Part shown: piece by piece, positions 9,104 through 21,000 of the stretch
How the letters are laid out: every line of letters begins with the position of its first letter
Position numbering within the stretch: position 1 is the stretch's first letter
NCBI GenBank assembly: GCA_016194745.1
Contig: JACQBA010000012.1
Coordinates: 273,224-337,223, forward strand
From: Elusimicrobiota bacterium
Lineage (GTDB): Bacteria; Elusimicrobiota; Elusimicrobia; UBA1565; JACRDR01
Length of the DNA: 64,000 bases
Reading direction: 5' to 3'
Position numbers and translations under genes: made by a program
The notes under the pieces: generated by a model
The model's database searches: none
Seen by the model: only the letters and a program-made list of their open reading frames with translations
Told to the model about the DNA's origin: nothing

Positions 9104-10819
9104 ATGGCGACACTCAGCAAGGCGGCACTCAGGGACTTGATCGAGCTCGGCAAAGAGCACGGCTATCTCACGTTGGAGGAGATCAACCGGTCGCTCACGA
9201 CCGCCTCGATGTCCTCGGAGGAGATCGACGGGCTCATGGCCACGCTCGAGGATCTCGGCATCGAGGTCGTCGACCGTAAAAAGTTCAAGATGGTCTCGCC
9301 CGCCGAGAAGGAAGCGTACACGGAGGAGTGGGAGTCGACTCCCGACGTCTCGAGCTCGATCCGGATGTACCTCTCCGAGATGGGCAAGGTGCCCCTCCTC
9401 AACCGCGAGGAGGAAGTCACGCTCGCCCGGAACGTGCGGGAGCGCGAGAAGGAGCTTCGTCTCCTCGTCCTCGAGTCGCCCATTACGATGCGCGAGATTC
9501 GAAACTGGGAGACGCTGATCGCCCAGCAGGAGATGACGCCGAAGGAGCTGATGCCGCGCGGCCGCAAGACCGCCGCCGAGCTCTCCGGCATGCGCCGCAA
9601 GATGCGCACCGTCGCGCAGTTCATCGCCAAGTCGGAGAACATGATCGAGAAGCTGAAGGCGAGGCTGCTCAAGAAGAACCTCTCCCCGGGCGAGCGCAAG
9701 AAGCTCACCAAGGCCGTCGAGGCGCGGACCAAGGAGATCGTCAACAAGATCGTCGGCTTGAACTTGAACCAAGACAAGGTCAAGCGCTTGACCAACAAGA
9801 TCAAGAACCTCGCCCAGAAGATCCGGGAGTGCGAGGACGAGCTCGAGCGGTATACGAAGCGCTACGGCGGCACGTACCACGAGGTCAAGACCTGGTACGG
9901 CCAGACGCAGTCCGGCAAGATGTCGAACGACTCCTTCCGCAATAAGACGGGCTTCGCTCCGTCGGCCGTCGAGGCGGCGCTCGAGAACATGGCGGTCGTC
10001 GACGACCGCTTGGACCGGCTGCGCCGGTCTTTGCCCATCCCGGTCGAGAAGTTCCTCGAGCTCGACCAGAAGATCGTCACGCTCGAGAACCAGATCCTTT
10101 ACGACAAGCTCAAGCTCATCAAGGCGAACCTCCGCCTCGTGGTCTCGATCGCGAAGAAGCACGTGAATTCGAACCTCGAGCTCTCCGACCTTATCCAAGA
10201 GGGCGGCCTCGGCCTGATGAAGGCGGTCGAGAAGTTCGAGTACAAGCGCGGATTCAAGTTCTCGACGTACGCGACGTGGTGGATCCGGCAGTCCATCAAC
10301 CGCGCCATCGCCGACCAGGCGCGGACGATCCGAATTCCGGTGCACATGAAGGAGCTGATCTCCAAGCTCACGAAGGTGACCCGGCGCTACCGCCAGGAGC
10401 TCGGCCGCGACCCGCTGATCGAGGAGTACACGCGGCATCTGCACATTTCGACGGACAAGGTGAAGAACGTCCTCAAGATCATGCAGGAGCCGATCTCGCT
10501 CGCCACGCCGATCGGCGAGGACGAGGACTCCTACCTCGAGGACTTTATCGAGGACAAGGCCGGGCCGGCGCCGTCCTATTCCGCCAACTCGTTCTTGCGG
10601 CGGGGGGAGGTCGAAAAGGTGCTGGCGACCTTGACCGATCGCGAGGCGAAGATCATCAAGCTCCGCTTCGGCATCAACACCGGCTATCCGAGGACGCTCG
10701 AGGAAGTGGGTCGCATCTTCAAAGTGACCCGCGAGCGCGTGCGCCAGATCGAGGCTAAGGCGATCCGCAAGCTGCGCCATCCGTCCAGGTCCAAGTCGCT
10801 GCGCGACTACATGGAATGA
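9104..10819 (+). CDS. rpoD: Primary RNA polymerase sigma factor (sigma-70)
   Basis: Housekeeping sigma factor, 571 aa. Region 1.1 is at the N-terminus and region 1.2 begins with [14 protein letters not shown]. Region 2 (about 342-415) has [24 protein letters not shown] and [13 protein letters not shown]. Region 3 includes [15 protein letters not shown]. Region 4.2 is [21 protein letters not shown] long charged non-conserved region lies between 1.2 and 2. An AAGGAG precedes the ATG. It closes the rpsU-dnaG-rpoD cluster and its stop overlaps the next gene. Confidence 0.97.
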   Translation: MATLSKAALRDLIELGKEHGYLTLEEINRSLTTASMSSEEIDGLMATLEDLGIEVVDRKKFKMVSPAEKEAYTEEWESTPDVSSSIRMYLSEMGKVPLLNREEEVTLARNVREREKELRLLVLESPITMREIRNWETLIAQQEMTPKELMPRGRKTAAELSGMRRKMRTVAQFIAKSENMIEKLKARLLKKNLSPGERKKLTKAVEARTKEIVNKIVGLNLNQDKVKRLTNKIKNLAQKIRECEDELERYTKRYGGTYHEVKTWYGQTQSGKMSNDSFRNKTGFAPSAVEAALENMAVVDDRLDRLRRSLPIPVEKFLELDQKIVTLENQILYDKLKLIKANLRLVVSIAKKHVNSNLELSDLIQEGGLGLMKAVEKFEYKRGFKFSTYATWWIRQSINRAIADQARTIRIPVHMKELISKLTKVTRRYRQELGRDPLIEEYTRHLHISTDKVKNVLKIMQEPISLATPIGEDEDSYLEDFIEDKAGPAPSYSANSFLRRGEVEKVLATLTDREAKIIKLRFGINTGYPRTLEEVGRIFKVTRERVRQIEAKAIRKLRHPSRSKSLRDYME

Positions 10820-11172
10820 GTCGTCGAGACAACTACGGCGGGATATTCAATCTAACGATCGGCGCGGCCGTCCTCATGGCCGCGTTCATCGTCTATCACG
10901 TCGTGACGGGCTGGTGGTCGGGCCTGGGCGCGGTCTCCTACAAGGAGCCGCCCGCCCAACCCGCCCCGGTTCCGGCGCCGCCGCAGCCGTCCATGCCGGA
11001 AGTTCCGGCGGCTTCTCCGGTGCTTGTCACCACCGAGCCGCCCAGGCCCTCGAGGCCCGCGCGCACGCCCGTGTCCGCGGACCTCCCCTTCAACCCGCCG
11101 CCGTCCAAGAAGTCTCCGATCAGCGTCCCTCCTCCGAAATCGGAAAAACCGTCCGACCCCCCGAAGCCCTAG
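10816..11172 (+). CDS. Proline-rich single-pass membrane protein, unknown function
   Basis: 118 aa, translationally coupled to rpoD by an ATGA overlap. One transmembrane helix (about residues 11-32, [18 protein letters not shown]) is followed by a Pro/Ser-rich tail of about 80 residues with no globular domain. The tail looks like an extended periplasmic spacer, as in TonB-type or cell-division proteins, but no functional motif is present. No family recognised. Coupling to a sigma factor gene is unusual for such a protein. Confidence 0.7.
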   Translation: MSRRDNYGGIFNLTIGAAVLMAAFIVYHVVTGWWSGLGAVSYKEPPAQPAPVPAPPQPSMPEVPAASPVLVTTEPPRPSRPARTPVSADLPFNPPPSKKSPISVPPPKSEKPSDPPKP

Positions 11173-11184
11173 GCGCTTTGCGCC
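11172..11184. terminator. Hairpin between convergent genes
   Basis: GGCGC-TTT-GCGCC starts at the last base of the proline-rich protein stop codon and is followed by TTATAT. The next gene is convergent (minus strand, ending at 11213), so this short stem could end transcription from the left. The T-tract is weak. Confidence 0.4.
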
Positions 11185-11212
11185 TTATATAAGGTAAGCG
11201 AACCGCGGGAAG

Positions 11213-11890
11213 CTACGTCTTCTTGCGGTTGAAGACGTCCCGGAGGAACTCCGCGGCGAGGTCGCGGCCGCCCAGGCCGAAGGCCAGGGCGAACGTGAGC
11301 CCGAGGGAGGCGAATAGAATCTGGATGCTCGAGGCGATGATCGTCGTATGCACGTCCAATTGCTCCAGGGCGATCAAGGAGGCGAAGGTGATGATGGCGG
11401 CTGAGGCGCATTTGCCGAGGACTTCTCCTCCGCGGATGTTGTTCGCCTGCGCGGCGCTGATCACGACCTCGGAGAGGAAGCGCGCCAGGAGGAGGCCGAC
11501 GAACGCGATCAGGATGGCGGCGATCAAGGACGGCAGGAAGTTCATGAACTTCTCGAGGAGCTGCGCCACGACCGTCAGATCGAGCGCGTTGGCTGCGGAT
11601 ACGCAGAACGCCAGCAGAATGAACCAATAAATGAGGAAGGAGATCACGTAGGACGGGGACCGGCCGAGGCCGAGGCGGGTCAGTATCTCGTTGATGCCGA
11701 TCTTCCCAGCGTATTCGTCCAGGCGGGCGCGGTCGAGGACCCGTTCCGCCATGGTCCGCAGGATGCGCGCGATGAAGAGTCCGAAGACCAGGAACAGAAG
11801 CGCGGCCGTGACGGCGGGGACGCGCTGCAGGAAGCGGTGGGAGAGGTTGATGAACGGATTCGAGACCAAGTCGAGAGTGTTCTGGTTCAT
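11213..11890 (-). CDS. MscS-like membrane protein (TM-helix repeat only)
   Basis: 225 aa, nearly all membrane. Hydrophobic helices are visible at about 25-48, 78-100, 115-140, 160-177 and 185-207. The last has the pore-like Gly/Ala pattern LTFALAFGLGGRDLA found in MscS-related proteins with conserved TM repeats. The soluble MscS C-terminal vestibule domain is missing, so it is a minimal channel-like protein rather than a standard MscS. ATG at 11890. It is alone on this strand, divergent from the FecR operon. Confidence 0.75.
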   Translation of the reverse strand: MNQNTLDLVSNPFINLSHRFLQRVPAVTAALLFLVFGLFIARILRTMAERVLDRARLDEYAGKIGINEILTRLGLGRSPSYVISFLIYWFILLAFCVSAANALDLTVVAQLLEKFMNFLPSLIAAILIAFVGLLLARFLSEVVISAAQANNIRGGEVLGKCASAAIITFASLIALEQLDVHTTIIASSIQILFASLGLTFALAFGLGGRDLAAEFLRDVFNRKKT

Positions 11891-12049
11891 CCGGCCTCCT
11901 GTGAGCCGCGCGATTATATCATAAACGCTCCGACCCGCCTTTGGCGCGAGCGTTCATCTATTTGTAACACCTCGAGGCGGTCGGGGGGCCATTTTCTCGT
12001 CGAGAGGCGCGGGTTGTCAGTCCGTGACAGGCATGTGACTAAAACAGTC

Positions 12050-12078
12050 TTGACAAAGAATATGCCCCCTGTTAGCCT
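12050..12078 (+). promoter_or_regulatory. Promoter of the FecR/giant-protein operon
   Basis: TTGACA (12050-12055) and TAGCCT (12073-12078) are separated by 17 bases and followed by TAG; the spacer contains CCCCC. The same layout, including the CCTTAG after the spacer, occurs at 53627-53655 before the sensor kinase/LysM-FecR operon. Predicted transcription start is near 12085. Confidence 0.7.
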
Positions 12079-12099
12079 TAGGTGAAATCAACGCCGGGT

Positions 12100-13743
12100 A
12101 TGTCGGTTAACGCTATTGTTCGGACGCATGGAGCCGTAAGGGAGGGGTGCGGGGTCCGCGCCCTTCCGTCGTTCTACCTAGCGCTCTCCTTGGTCCTCGC
12201 GCCGGTCCTGGCCCGCGCGGCCGTCGTCCTCACCGAAGCGAACGGCTCGGTCCGCGTGCATAACGCAAAAGGTCCCTGGAACCCCGTCGTGCAAGGCTAC
12301 GTGCTCGCGCCCGGCGACGAGATCAAGACGGAGCGCGGCTCGCGCGCCGTGCTGACGTTCGAGGACGGCTCGAAGGTCGAGATCGGTTCGGACAGCCAAT
12401 TCACGTTGGACGAAGCAAAACCCGAGAAGTCGCAGATGAAGCTCAGCTTCGGATTCTTGAAGGCGTGGGTCGTCAAGACCGTCAAACAGCGCTTCACCGT
12501 GCGCACTCCCACCGCGGTCTGCTCGGTCCGCGGCACCGAGTTCGGCGTGAACGTCGGCCGCGACGGCACGTCCAACGTCGAACTCTTCAAGGGACTCCTC
12601 GCCGTCGGCGACACGAAGGGCAACGAGGTCCTCCTCAAGGACGGCCAGAAGGTCGACGTCAATCAGAACGGCATCGGCAAGGTGAGCACTCTGGGCGGAG
12701 GCTCCGACAAGGGCAAGCAGGAGGCGGCCGCGGACAAGGAGCGCCAGGCCTTGAAGCGCGAAGTGGGCCTCGACATGACGAAGGAGGAGGTCCAGGCCGC
12801 CGCGGCCCTCGAGCAGAAGAACGCGATCTATAAGCTCGGCAAGGCGATGATCGACGTCAACGGCAACCGCGTGCGTCTCGAGGACTACATCATCCGGCCC
12901 TCGGCGAACCAGTTCAAGCTCGTGGTCTTGAACGAGCGCGTCGATCGTTTCGATTACTTCTACTATCTCGGCACGTTTAACAAGACCTTGCCCGACGACA
13001 TCTCGATCGCGCTGCGCCAGATTCAGGGCGCGCCCTTCACCGCGCCCGAGTACTTCCTGACGCAATACCAGACCGCGCGCTCCAACACGATCGACAACGT
13101 CGTGGAGACCGCGACCGGCGGGCACCTCGTCGACGTCAACAACAACGGCATCGCCGCGGATGCCCAGACCGCGGTCTACAACCCGGGCACCAACGGCATC
13201 GTCACCTTGAGCGTCCCGAACCCGGGCGGCGTGGGCAACGACAAGTTCTTCACGACGATCTTCGACAACTACGCGCTTTCGTTCAACGGCGTCAACCACA
13301 TCGCGAAGGCGACGAACGTGGGCGCCTATGTCCCCACCCTGGACGTGAACGGCTTTCCGGTGTACAACGCAGGCAACGTGACGGGTGCGCAGGGCAGCAC
13401 GCAGTTGACGAACACCTTCACGACCAGCATCGTGACCGCCCCGAACTGCCAGGACGTCAACAACTGCACCGGCTTTCCGGACGGCACGAACTTGCACATG
13501 ATCGTTTACTCCGAGAACGGCGGAGGCACGATTTGGGATAAGTTCGACAACTACATCATCTCGGACGATGGAAAGCTGGCCAAGCAGTCGGATTTCGCGG
13601 GTCTGTCGCAAGGCCCAAGCTTCCTGTCGATGCTCTCGAAGTACAACTACCAGCAGATCATCACCGCCTCGGAGTTCGGCGGGCGCAAGATCGACCTGGT
13701 GTTCGAGCCTAAGGTTCTGATCGACGCGGGATTGATCCATTGA
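12100..13743 (+). CDS. Secreted FecR-domain protein
   Basis: The FecR domain covers about residues 42-190 of this start: AAVVLTEANGSVRV, GDEIKTERGSRAVLTFEDGS, and FTVRTPTAVCSVRGTEFGV. Here it follows a signal peptide (LALSLVLAPVLARA), not a cytoplasmic anti-sigma helix, and no ECF sigma factor is nearby. So it is not a standard FecR signalling protein. The C-terminal half is of unknown fold and rich in Asn/Asp. The ATG at 12100 is chosen because the promoter places the mRNA start near 12085, downstream of the in-frame GTG at 12082. Its stop overlaps the next start. Export to the periplasm or surface is inferred. Confidence 0.82.
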   Translation: MSVNAIVRTHGAVREGCGVRALPSFYLALSLVLAPVLARAAVVLTEANGSVRVHNAKGPWNPVVQGYVLAPGDEIKTERGSRAVLTFEDGSKVEIGSDSQFTLDEAKPEKSQMKLSFGFLKAWVVKTVKQRFTVRTPTAVCSVRGTEFGVNVGRDGTSNVELFKGLLAVGDTKGNEVLLKDGQKVDVNQNGIGKVSTLGGGSDKGKQEAAADKERQALKREVGLDMTKEEVQAAAALEQKNAIYKLGKAMIDVNGNRVRLEDYIIRPSANQFKLVVLNERVDRFDYFYYLGTFNKTLPDDISIALRQIQGAPFTAPEYFLTQYQTARSNTIDNVVETATGGHLVDVNNNGIAADAQTAVYNPGTNGIVTLSVPNPGGVGNDKFFTTIFDNYALSFNGVNHIAKATNVGAYVPTLDVNGFPVYNAGNVTGAQGSTQLTNTFTTSIVTAPNCQDVNNCTGFPDGTNLHMIVYSENGGGTIWDKFDNYIISDDGKLAKQSDFAGLSQGPSFLSMLSKYNYQQIITASEFGGRKIDLVFEPKVLIDAGLIH

Positions 13744-15008
13744 GAACGAACGCGAACACGTCGGCGGCGGCGCGGAAGGTCTGGTCCCTGGCCGTCGCCG
13801 CGGCCGTCGTCGCCTCGCCGGCCGGCGCGGTCCAGTACATCCCGATCTACAACATCAATTTGATGGGCGGCCAGTACTTCTTCTCCGGGCAGAAGTCGAA
13901 CATCAACGGCAACGCCTCCGCGAACATCACGCCCGTCGTCAAGTTCAATGATCGCTGGTCATTGGTCCCGATCTACAACGCGAATTACCAGGGGACCAAG
14001 CAGGTGACCGACTCCGTCGGCGCCGGGACCCTGTACCAGCAGTCGATGAGCCATCGCGCGTCCTTCCTCGGGATCTACAAGCCGGTCGGCACGACGTGGC
14101 GCCTCAAGCCCAACATGAGCGTCAAGCGCGAGTTCCTCAAGGAGACGCGCGACGAGGCGTGGGGGAAGGGGCTCTTCGACTACTGGAAATACGGCCTCGG
14201 ATTCGAGGCGGAGAACATCTACAAGGAGCCGTTCTCGTACCGCGTCGGCTACGATTTCTACTACGTGAAATTTCCGAACTACCAGTCCCTCGAGTCGCAG
14301 GCGGGCGTGGACCCCTTTGGCAACCCGCTGAGCCGCGCCGGGGCCGGCAAGAACGTCCTCGATACGATCAACAACCAGGTCTCCATGAGCATCAGCCGGC
14401 CCCTTCCTTATGATGACCCGAAGGTGTCGCTGAGCGCCGGCTACTCCATGAATTGGCAGAAGTTCCCGGACCAGCCTATCGTGGCGCTGACGGGCCAGCC
14501 GATCGGCAAGAAGCGCCAGGACTTCATCCAATCCTTGAGCCTCGGCGTCGCACGGCCGCAGGCGCTGCGCGACGGAGACTACCGCCTCGTGTCCAATCTC
14601 GGCATCGGCTTCCAGCATACGGGCTCGAACCAGAACGAATTCGACACGACGCAGGCCAAGTTCATCGCCGACGCCTACAGCTCGGTGCAGTGGTCCATCG
14701 GCCCCTCTTTCAGCCTGGCATGGGGCGAGCAGAAGCAGCCGACGGTGGCGACTCTCGGCCTCACCTTCTCGAGCACCCAATACGCGGGCCGGCTCGCGCA
14801 GAACTCGAGCGGGGTCTACTTGGACGAGAAGCAGTACCAGAACCGGACGCTTCTGTCCTTGGGCTACAGCTATCCGATCGCCCCGAATTTTAGCCTCAAG
14901 GCGCAGACCAATTTCCTGTGGGCCAGCTCCAACATGGCGTATCAGCAGAACTATCGTTACACGTACTCGACGGCGAATTATCTGTTCGGCTTTACATACG
15001 ACTATTAG
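13740..15008 (+). CDS. Predicted outer-membrane beta-barrel protein
   Basis: 422 aa with a signal peptide (SLAVAAAVVASPAGA) and then alternating aromatic/polar strands throughout. Examples are VKFNDRWSLVPIYNANY, YRVGYDFYYVKF and LVSNLGIGFQH. It ends in LFGFTYDY, a strand ending in an aromatic residue as in barrels inserted by the BAM machine. No specific family is recognised. The TTG start overlaps the FecR-protein stop (TTGA), so translation is probably coupled. Position between FecR and the giant surface protein suggests a role in its export or anchoring, which is inference. Confidence 0.72.
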   Translation: MRTNANTSAAARKVWSLAVAAAVVASPAGAVQYIPIYNINLMGGQYFFSGQKSNINGNASANITPVVKFNDRWSLVPIYNANYQGTKQVTDSVGAGTLYQQSMSHRASFLGIYKPVGTTWRLKPNMSVKREFLKETRDEAWGKGLFDYWKYGLGFEAENIYKEPFSYRVGYDFYYVKFPNYQSLESQAGVDPFGNPLSRAGAGKNVLDTINNQVSMSISRPLPYDDPKVSLSAGYSMNWQKFPDQPIVALTGQPIGKKRQDFIQSLSLGVARPQALRDGDYRLVSNLGIGFQHTGSNQNEFDTTQAKFIADAYSSVQWSIGPSFSLAWGEQKQPTVATLGLTFSSTQYAGRLAQNSSGVYLDEKQYQNRTLLSLGYSYPIAPNFSLKAQTNFLWASSNMAYQQNYRYTYSTANYLFGFTYDY

Positions 15009-15020
15009 GCTGAGGAACGA

Positions 15021-18000
15021 TTGATTAAGATCCCGCTTAGGACGGTCGCGTTGGGAGGGTGGCTCGCGCTCGGCGCGGCGCTGCCCGCCTACGCCTCCCC
15101 TCCAAGCTCCGAGGTGACCTCTCCTCCCAACGGCAGCACCGTCTCGGTCGTCGCCACCATTCTCGGTACCGCTCAAGCGTTCACGCCTCCGATCGTGTCG
15201 GTCAGTGTCTCGGTGCGCCGACTTTCGGACGGGAACTACTGGAACGGGGCGAGCTGGAGCCCCGGGCAGACTTTCAATGCGTCGTTGTTCATCGGGGATT
15301 CCTCGGGAACTTGGAACTATTCCGGCGCCGGATTCAACGCCTCCTTGATCAGCGGGACGACATATCTCATCGAGTCGAAGGCTACCGACGGCGCGTTGCC
15401 GCAGGCGATCCTCGGCGTCTCGACGTTCACCTTCGACACGACGTCTCCCATCGTCAATATCGCCATCCCGATGCACGGCGCTTCCTATGGGGACATCCCG
15501 GTCCTTTACGGAAACGCGAGCGACAACGTGAATCTGTCGGCCGTTACGGTGAACATCCAGGACCTATCCATTCCGGGTCCGAACAACTGCTATTCGGGCG
15601 TCACCTTCACCGCCGCCTGCCCGAACTTCGTCGGCGCCGGCGTCTGGCCGTCGTCCTGGTCCTACGTCATGGGCGGGGGAATGACCAACGGGCATTCCTA
15701 CCTCGTCTCCGCAAAGGCCTTCGACATGGCGGGCAATATCTCGTTCCCCGTGGTCGGCCAAAGCTCGAACACCTTTACATTCACCAATCTCGCCTTGTCC
15801 GGAAATTTCAATCCGCCCGGCTTGACGGTCTTCGGGCCCGGCAGCTGGCACGACATCGGCAACGACGTCGCGGTCGACACCATCACGCCGGGCGGTCCGT
15901 GGGTCTACACTTTAGTCAACTCCAACGGCGGGGCCAACCCGGGCGACAACCCAAGCACGACCGTTCTCTTGAAGCACGATTTCTCGGGAGTCCTCCTCTC
16001 GTCGCGCACGATGAGCGCCAACTTCGGCATCGATGCCATGGCGATCGACCACTTGGGCAACATCTACATGGGAGAGAAGAGCTCACTCCCCGTGACCGGC
16101 GACCAGAGCTGGCTGACCAAGCTCGATAAGAACCTGATCTTCGTCTCGTCGAGGGCCGTGTCGCGCTCGGACGTCGGCAATATCACGCGCATGCTGACCG
16201 ACGGCGTGAACATCTACACGATCAACGACGGCGGCTTCGCCGAGGGGCATCCGAAGCTAATCAAGTACTCGCCCACCCTGGTGGCGCTCGCTACGGCGGC
16301 CTACAACCAGGGCGGGCTCACCACCTTCGGCATCGGGGACGCGATCGCGCGGGACAATAACGGGGATGTCTACGTCATCGTGTCGCTGAACTCCTCCCCG
16401 GGAGCGGAGCGCCATCTCCTCCGGTACAACGCCAATTCCGGAACATGGAACAATCCGGGAGCCGCCGCCAACGACACGCTCATATCCGCCCTCTTTCCGA
16501 TGAGCTGCGACCTCGCGGTGCGCTTCGACGGGACCGCCCAGTATTGCGCCGGCTACGACGCGGCGGGCACTTCCGCGTTCATCCGAAGATTCAACGGCGC
16601 GGCCCTCACATACGCCAACGAGAGCTCGACGACGACGACAGCCTCAGCCCCCTTGAACTCGCAGGCCCGCGTGCGCATGTCGCCCGACGGGAACGTGGTC
16701 GTGGCGTACACGAATAACAGCGACGCCGGGGTCCCCGGCGCGGGCCGCTCCGATTACGAAGTGGCCAAGTTCGACGCGAATTTGGGCTTTGTCGTCGGTC
16801 AGACCGTGAACGGTCCCAGCGGCAGCGCGGATCAGGTGTTCGGTCTCGCGATTGTCAATTCGACCGACGTGTACGTCACCGGAACCTCTTCTACCACGGG
16901 TTCCGGTTTCAATGCCCTGACGACCCGGCTTGCCCTCGGCGGCCAGAGCGGCGGGCAGGTCTTCCAGCAGACGACGAGCCTCGCCCCGGTCTCGGTGCCC
17001 CAGACCATCGCGAGCATCCCGATGCTCAAGATCGGCATGTGGACGCAGGGCCCGCCCGCTCAGCTGAGCTCGATCCTGCTCACGATGAACGGCAACGCGC
17101 CCGCGACCTACGTCAACGCCAAGTTCTACAAGGACGACGACAACGACGCGACCTTCCAGAGCACGAACACCGTGCTCGGCTCGATCCTCTTCGGCGCCGG
17201 ATCGCCGCCGCAGGCGAACGTCACGTTCGCCAATCAGACCATCACCAACACGACCCAATACTTCTTCGTCGGCATCGACTTGAGCGGCGTGCCCCCGGGA
17301 AGCCAGGTGGGCGTTACGATCGACAATCCGTCCCGCTTCGGACTTTCGGCCGGCGCGATGGCGAACCAAGCTTATCCTCTCGTGTCCGGAATCGCGAACG
17401 CGCAGCTTCAGCTTTACGCCAACCCCACGACCGGCTCCTACACGACCCCGACGGCGAATCCCTCTCCTTCCGGCGGATTCGATACGGGACTCTACGTCTA
17501 TCCGGGTCAGAACGTCGTCATCTCGGCGTCGGGCCTTTGGGACACCGGGGAATACGGCATGCGGCCGGCGACCGGCACCGCCGGGCAGACGGGCGGCCTG
17601 GACGCCGCCTTCGCCTACGGCGCGCTGGTGGGCCGATTCGGCGGCAGCAACTGGTTCCAGATCGGATCCTTCGGGACGTTCACGACCGTCTCCGGAGGGG
17701 AACTCTATCTCGCGATGAGCGACTCCTCGCCCGGGAACAGCTCCGGTCAGTTGGGCATCAGCTTCCAGGTCCTTGCGTCCACGGTCGCGAAGGTCTGGAC
17801 GGGCGCCTTCAACCAGGACGCGAGCGTCCCGAGCAACTGGCAAGGCGGCAACCTCCCCGTGCCCGGCGACACGATCAAATTCGACGGCTCGGTCTCGAAC
17901 CAGAGCTGCTTCTGGGACATCTACGGGGCGAGCCTCGGCCAGATCCTGATGTTCTCGAATTATACCGGCTCCTTCATCTTGAGCTCGCCGGGCAACACGA

Positions 18001-21000
18001 ACGCCTACAACACGCTGAACGTCTCTAGCGGCATCGCCGTCGACGGCGGCACCTTCGTCTTCGGCAACGGCTACCGCAACCTATCAGTCCAGGGTCTCGT
18101 CTCGGTCAAGGGCGGCACGCTCGACATGGGCACGGGCGGCGCCACCATGAACGTCGGCACCTCCGGCATAGTGGTCAAGAGCAGCGGCACGTTTCAAAGC
18201 ATCCCGAACACCGGCACGGTGTGGATCGGCTCGAACAATACCTTCGACCGGTTCCCCTTCACCGTCCAGAACGGCACGGTCAACGTCAACGGCAGCTTCA
18301 GTACCTCCTTGAGCAATGTCACCTCCGTCGATCTGAGCTCGAGCGCCAAGATGACGGCGTTCAACAATGTGCAGTTCTTCAGCAACAGCCAGGGCTATTC
18401 CCCATCCCTCGTCCTGCACTCCGGCGCCTCGCCCATCGTTAGGAATCTCAATAACACGTTCTTTGACGTGTTCGTCTCCTCCAACGTCGACGCCTCCGAC
18501 GTCGTCCTGGGATCGGTCATCACGATGAACAGCGCGTCGGGCCAGCGGATGGGAAGCCCGTTCGAGAAGGACCCCAATAGCGTCGTCTTCTGGAACCCCG
18601 ACGGCGGCGGCACGGCGGACGTCAGCGGCAATATCTCCAATTTCGGCACCGGCAGCGGCAGCTACCACGTGCGCGCGTCGACGTCTCCGTTCCCGCCAAA
18701 CTCGGCGTCGGCTTCGTGCCCTCCGCCTGGTAACGGGCCTTGCGCTCATATGTCCCAGGGCGGAGGCGGCGCCTACAACATGAACGGCCTCACGGCGCCG
18801 AACACGTGGTACTTCCTGGCCTGGCGCGACTCCAACTCCGGAGGTCCCGGCGCGTACGCCCCCCGGGCGGGCTATCAGAATCAGGGCGTGTTCGAATCGG
18901 CGCCCGTCTTCCTCTCGGCCGGCGCGAGCCAGTCCGGCATCAATTTCTTCCTAGCCGACTGGGGCGTCGTCCCGGGCTACGTGAGCAACGTGTCGGGCCA
19001 GACCGGGAACATCCTCGTGCGGGCGACGTACGATACGTCGACGTCGACTCTCCGGAGTCCGTACGCGGCCGTGGTCCCGTCGGGCGGCGGTTCCTACTCC
19101 TTGGACGTCTCTTCGGGCGACGCGCAGATCTTCGCATTCGTGGACGTGAACGGCAACGGAGTCCAAGACTCCTTCGAGGCGTGGGGCAGTTCCATGGTCA
19201 TTCGAGTGCTCGAAGGGAATACCTATAACTCCGTCCCCATCCTGGTCACCGGCGGTTCCACGCCTCCCGGCGGCGTGGTCATCGTCTCCTCCGCCGTCGC
19301 GCACTTGGGATTCATCGGCGACGTGGGCGCGCAGCCGATGCTGCGCCTGACCATGACCGCGACGGTCTCGAGCGTGACGTTCAACAACCTCCGCGTCGAC
19401 GTCGCGGGCACGCCGATCCCAACCGGCCAGAGCATCGGGCTGTGGAGGGACGACAACGGCAACGGCCGCCTCGACATGGTCGCGACATCCTCCGGACCCG
19501 CAGAGCAGTCGATCGCGTTCGCCTACCTTTCGGGCGGAGTCTCGTCCACGACGCTCTTCCTGTATCAGCCGGAGACGCTCCTAGCGGGACAGTCGCGGAC
19601 TTATTTCCTGACCCTGGACACGAACCTCGCGGGGGGCCACCAGCCGCTGCAGCCGATCGGTTTGTCCATCGGGGCGACGAATTACTTCGGCCTCTCGCAG
19701 GGCGATGTCGCGCTGCAGGGCATCTACCCGATCTCGACGGTCGCCTCGGTCTATTACCAGGTCATGGCGTTCACGCAGCCGGGCTACAACGGCGGCGGCG
19801 GCTACGACACGATGGTGTTCGCCTACCCCGGCCAGCAGGTGACGATCACCTCGACCGGTTCGTGGTTCACCAACCAGAACACCAACACGCAGACGACGCC
19901 CGCGGGCATCCCGGGCACCGAGAATCAATACACCGTCGTACCCGGCGCGCGGGTCGGCGCGCTGCTCGCACGCATCGGCGGCAATCAGTGGGTCGCGGTC
20001 GGCACGGGCACCACGCTCAGCTCCCAGTTCGGCGGCTCGATCGGCTTCGCGATGAACGACCTGGTCGGCGACTACTTCAACAACTTCGGCTCGGTGTACG
20101 CCAATTTCTCGGTCGCCGGATCGACGACGGGCGTCATGAACGGCACGATCGGCTACACCGGCACGGCCGTGGCCGATACGATCTACGTCCGCGCCGCGCA
20201 GGTGCCTCCGAACTGCGACAACTGTCCAGGGACGATCGTGAGCACCGTGACCGTCAGCCTCACCGGCGGCACGACGTTCTATCCCTTCGTCATCTCCCAA
20301 CTGCTGCCGGGCGACTATATCGTGAGCGCGTTCGTGGCCTCGAACCCGAACCAGCAGGGCTCGAGCGGGCGCCGCTCGTACGTGGCGGCCGGCTCGACGG
20401 TCACCGTCAACTTCCCGCTCTCCTTGGGCGTCGGGACCTTGAGCGGCAGCTTGTCCTATGGCGGCCCGCTGACGACCGGCAACTTCTTCGTCGGCGTCAC
20501 CACATCCTCGGACTTCCAGCACGACGTGAACATCGTCGCAGGCGTCTCGCAGCCGTCGGCCGGCGTCTACACGATCAACAACCTACCGACGCCGAACGTT
20601 TACTACGTCGTCGCGTTCCGCGACGGCAACAGCAACGGGCATCCCGACGGTCCGGAGCCCCTCGGATTCTTCTCGAGCTCGACCGGTCCGCTGGCGAACC
20701 TGAGCCCGTTCTTGACTCCGGTCTTCATCGACACCGGAGCGACGGTGTCCAGCATCAACGTTGCCTTGCTGGACCGCGGCGGCATCATCGGCAATCTGAC
20801 GACCACCGTCGCGCTCGGCGGCGCGAGCATCCTGGCCATCGCGGGACATAAGACTCCGGGCGACCCGAGCTACACGGTCGAGAACATCGACTTCGTCAAC
20901 GAGGGCAACGGCGGCGGCGGCGGCTTCTCTCCCGGAATGAGCCTGTCGTTCCAGACCGGCCTCCTGCGGCCCGCGACGGACTACTCGATCGTCGCTTTCG

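Noticed and set aside
12082..12099. GTG 12082 as start of the FecR protein
   Set aside because: It lies before the transcription start predicted from the TTGACA/TAGCCT promoter.
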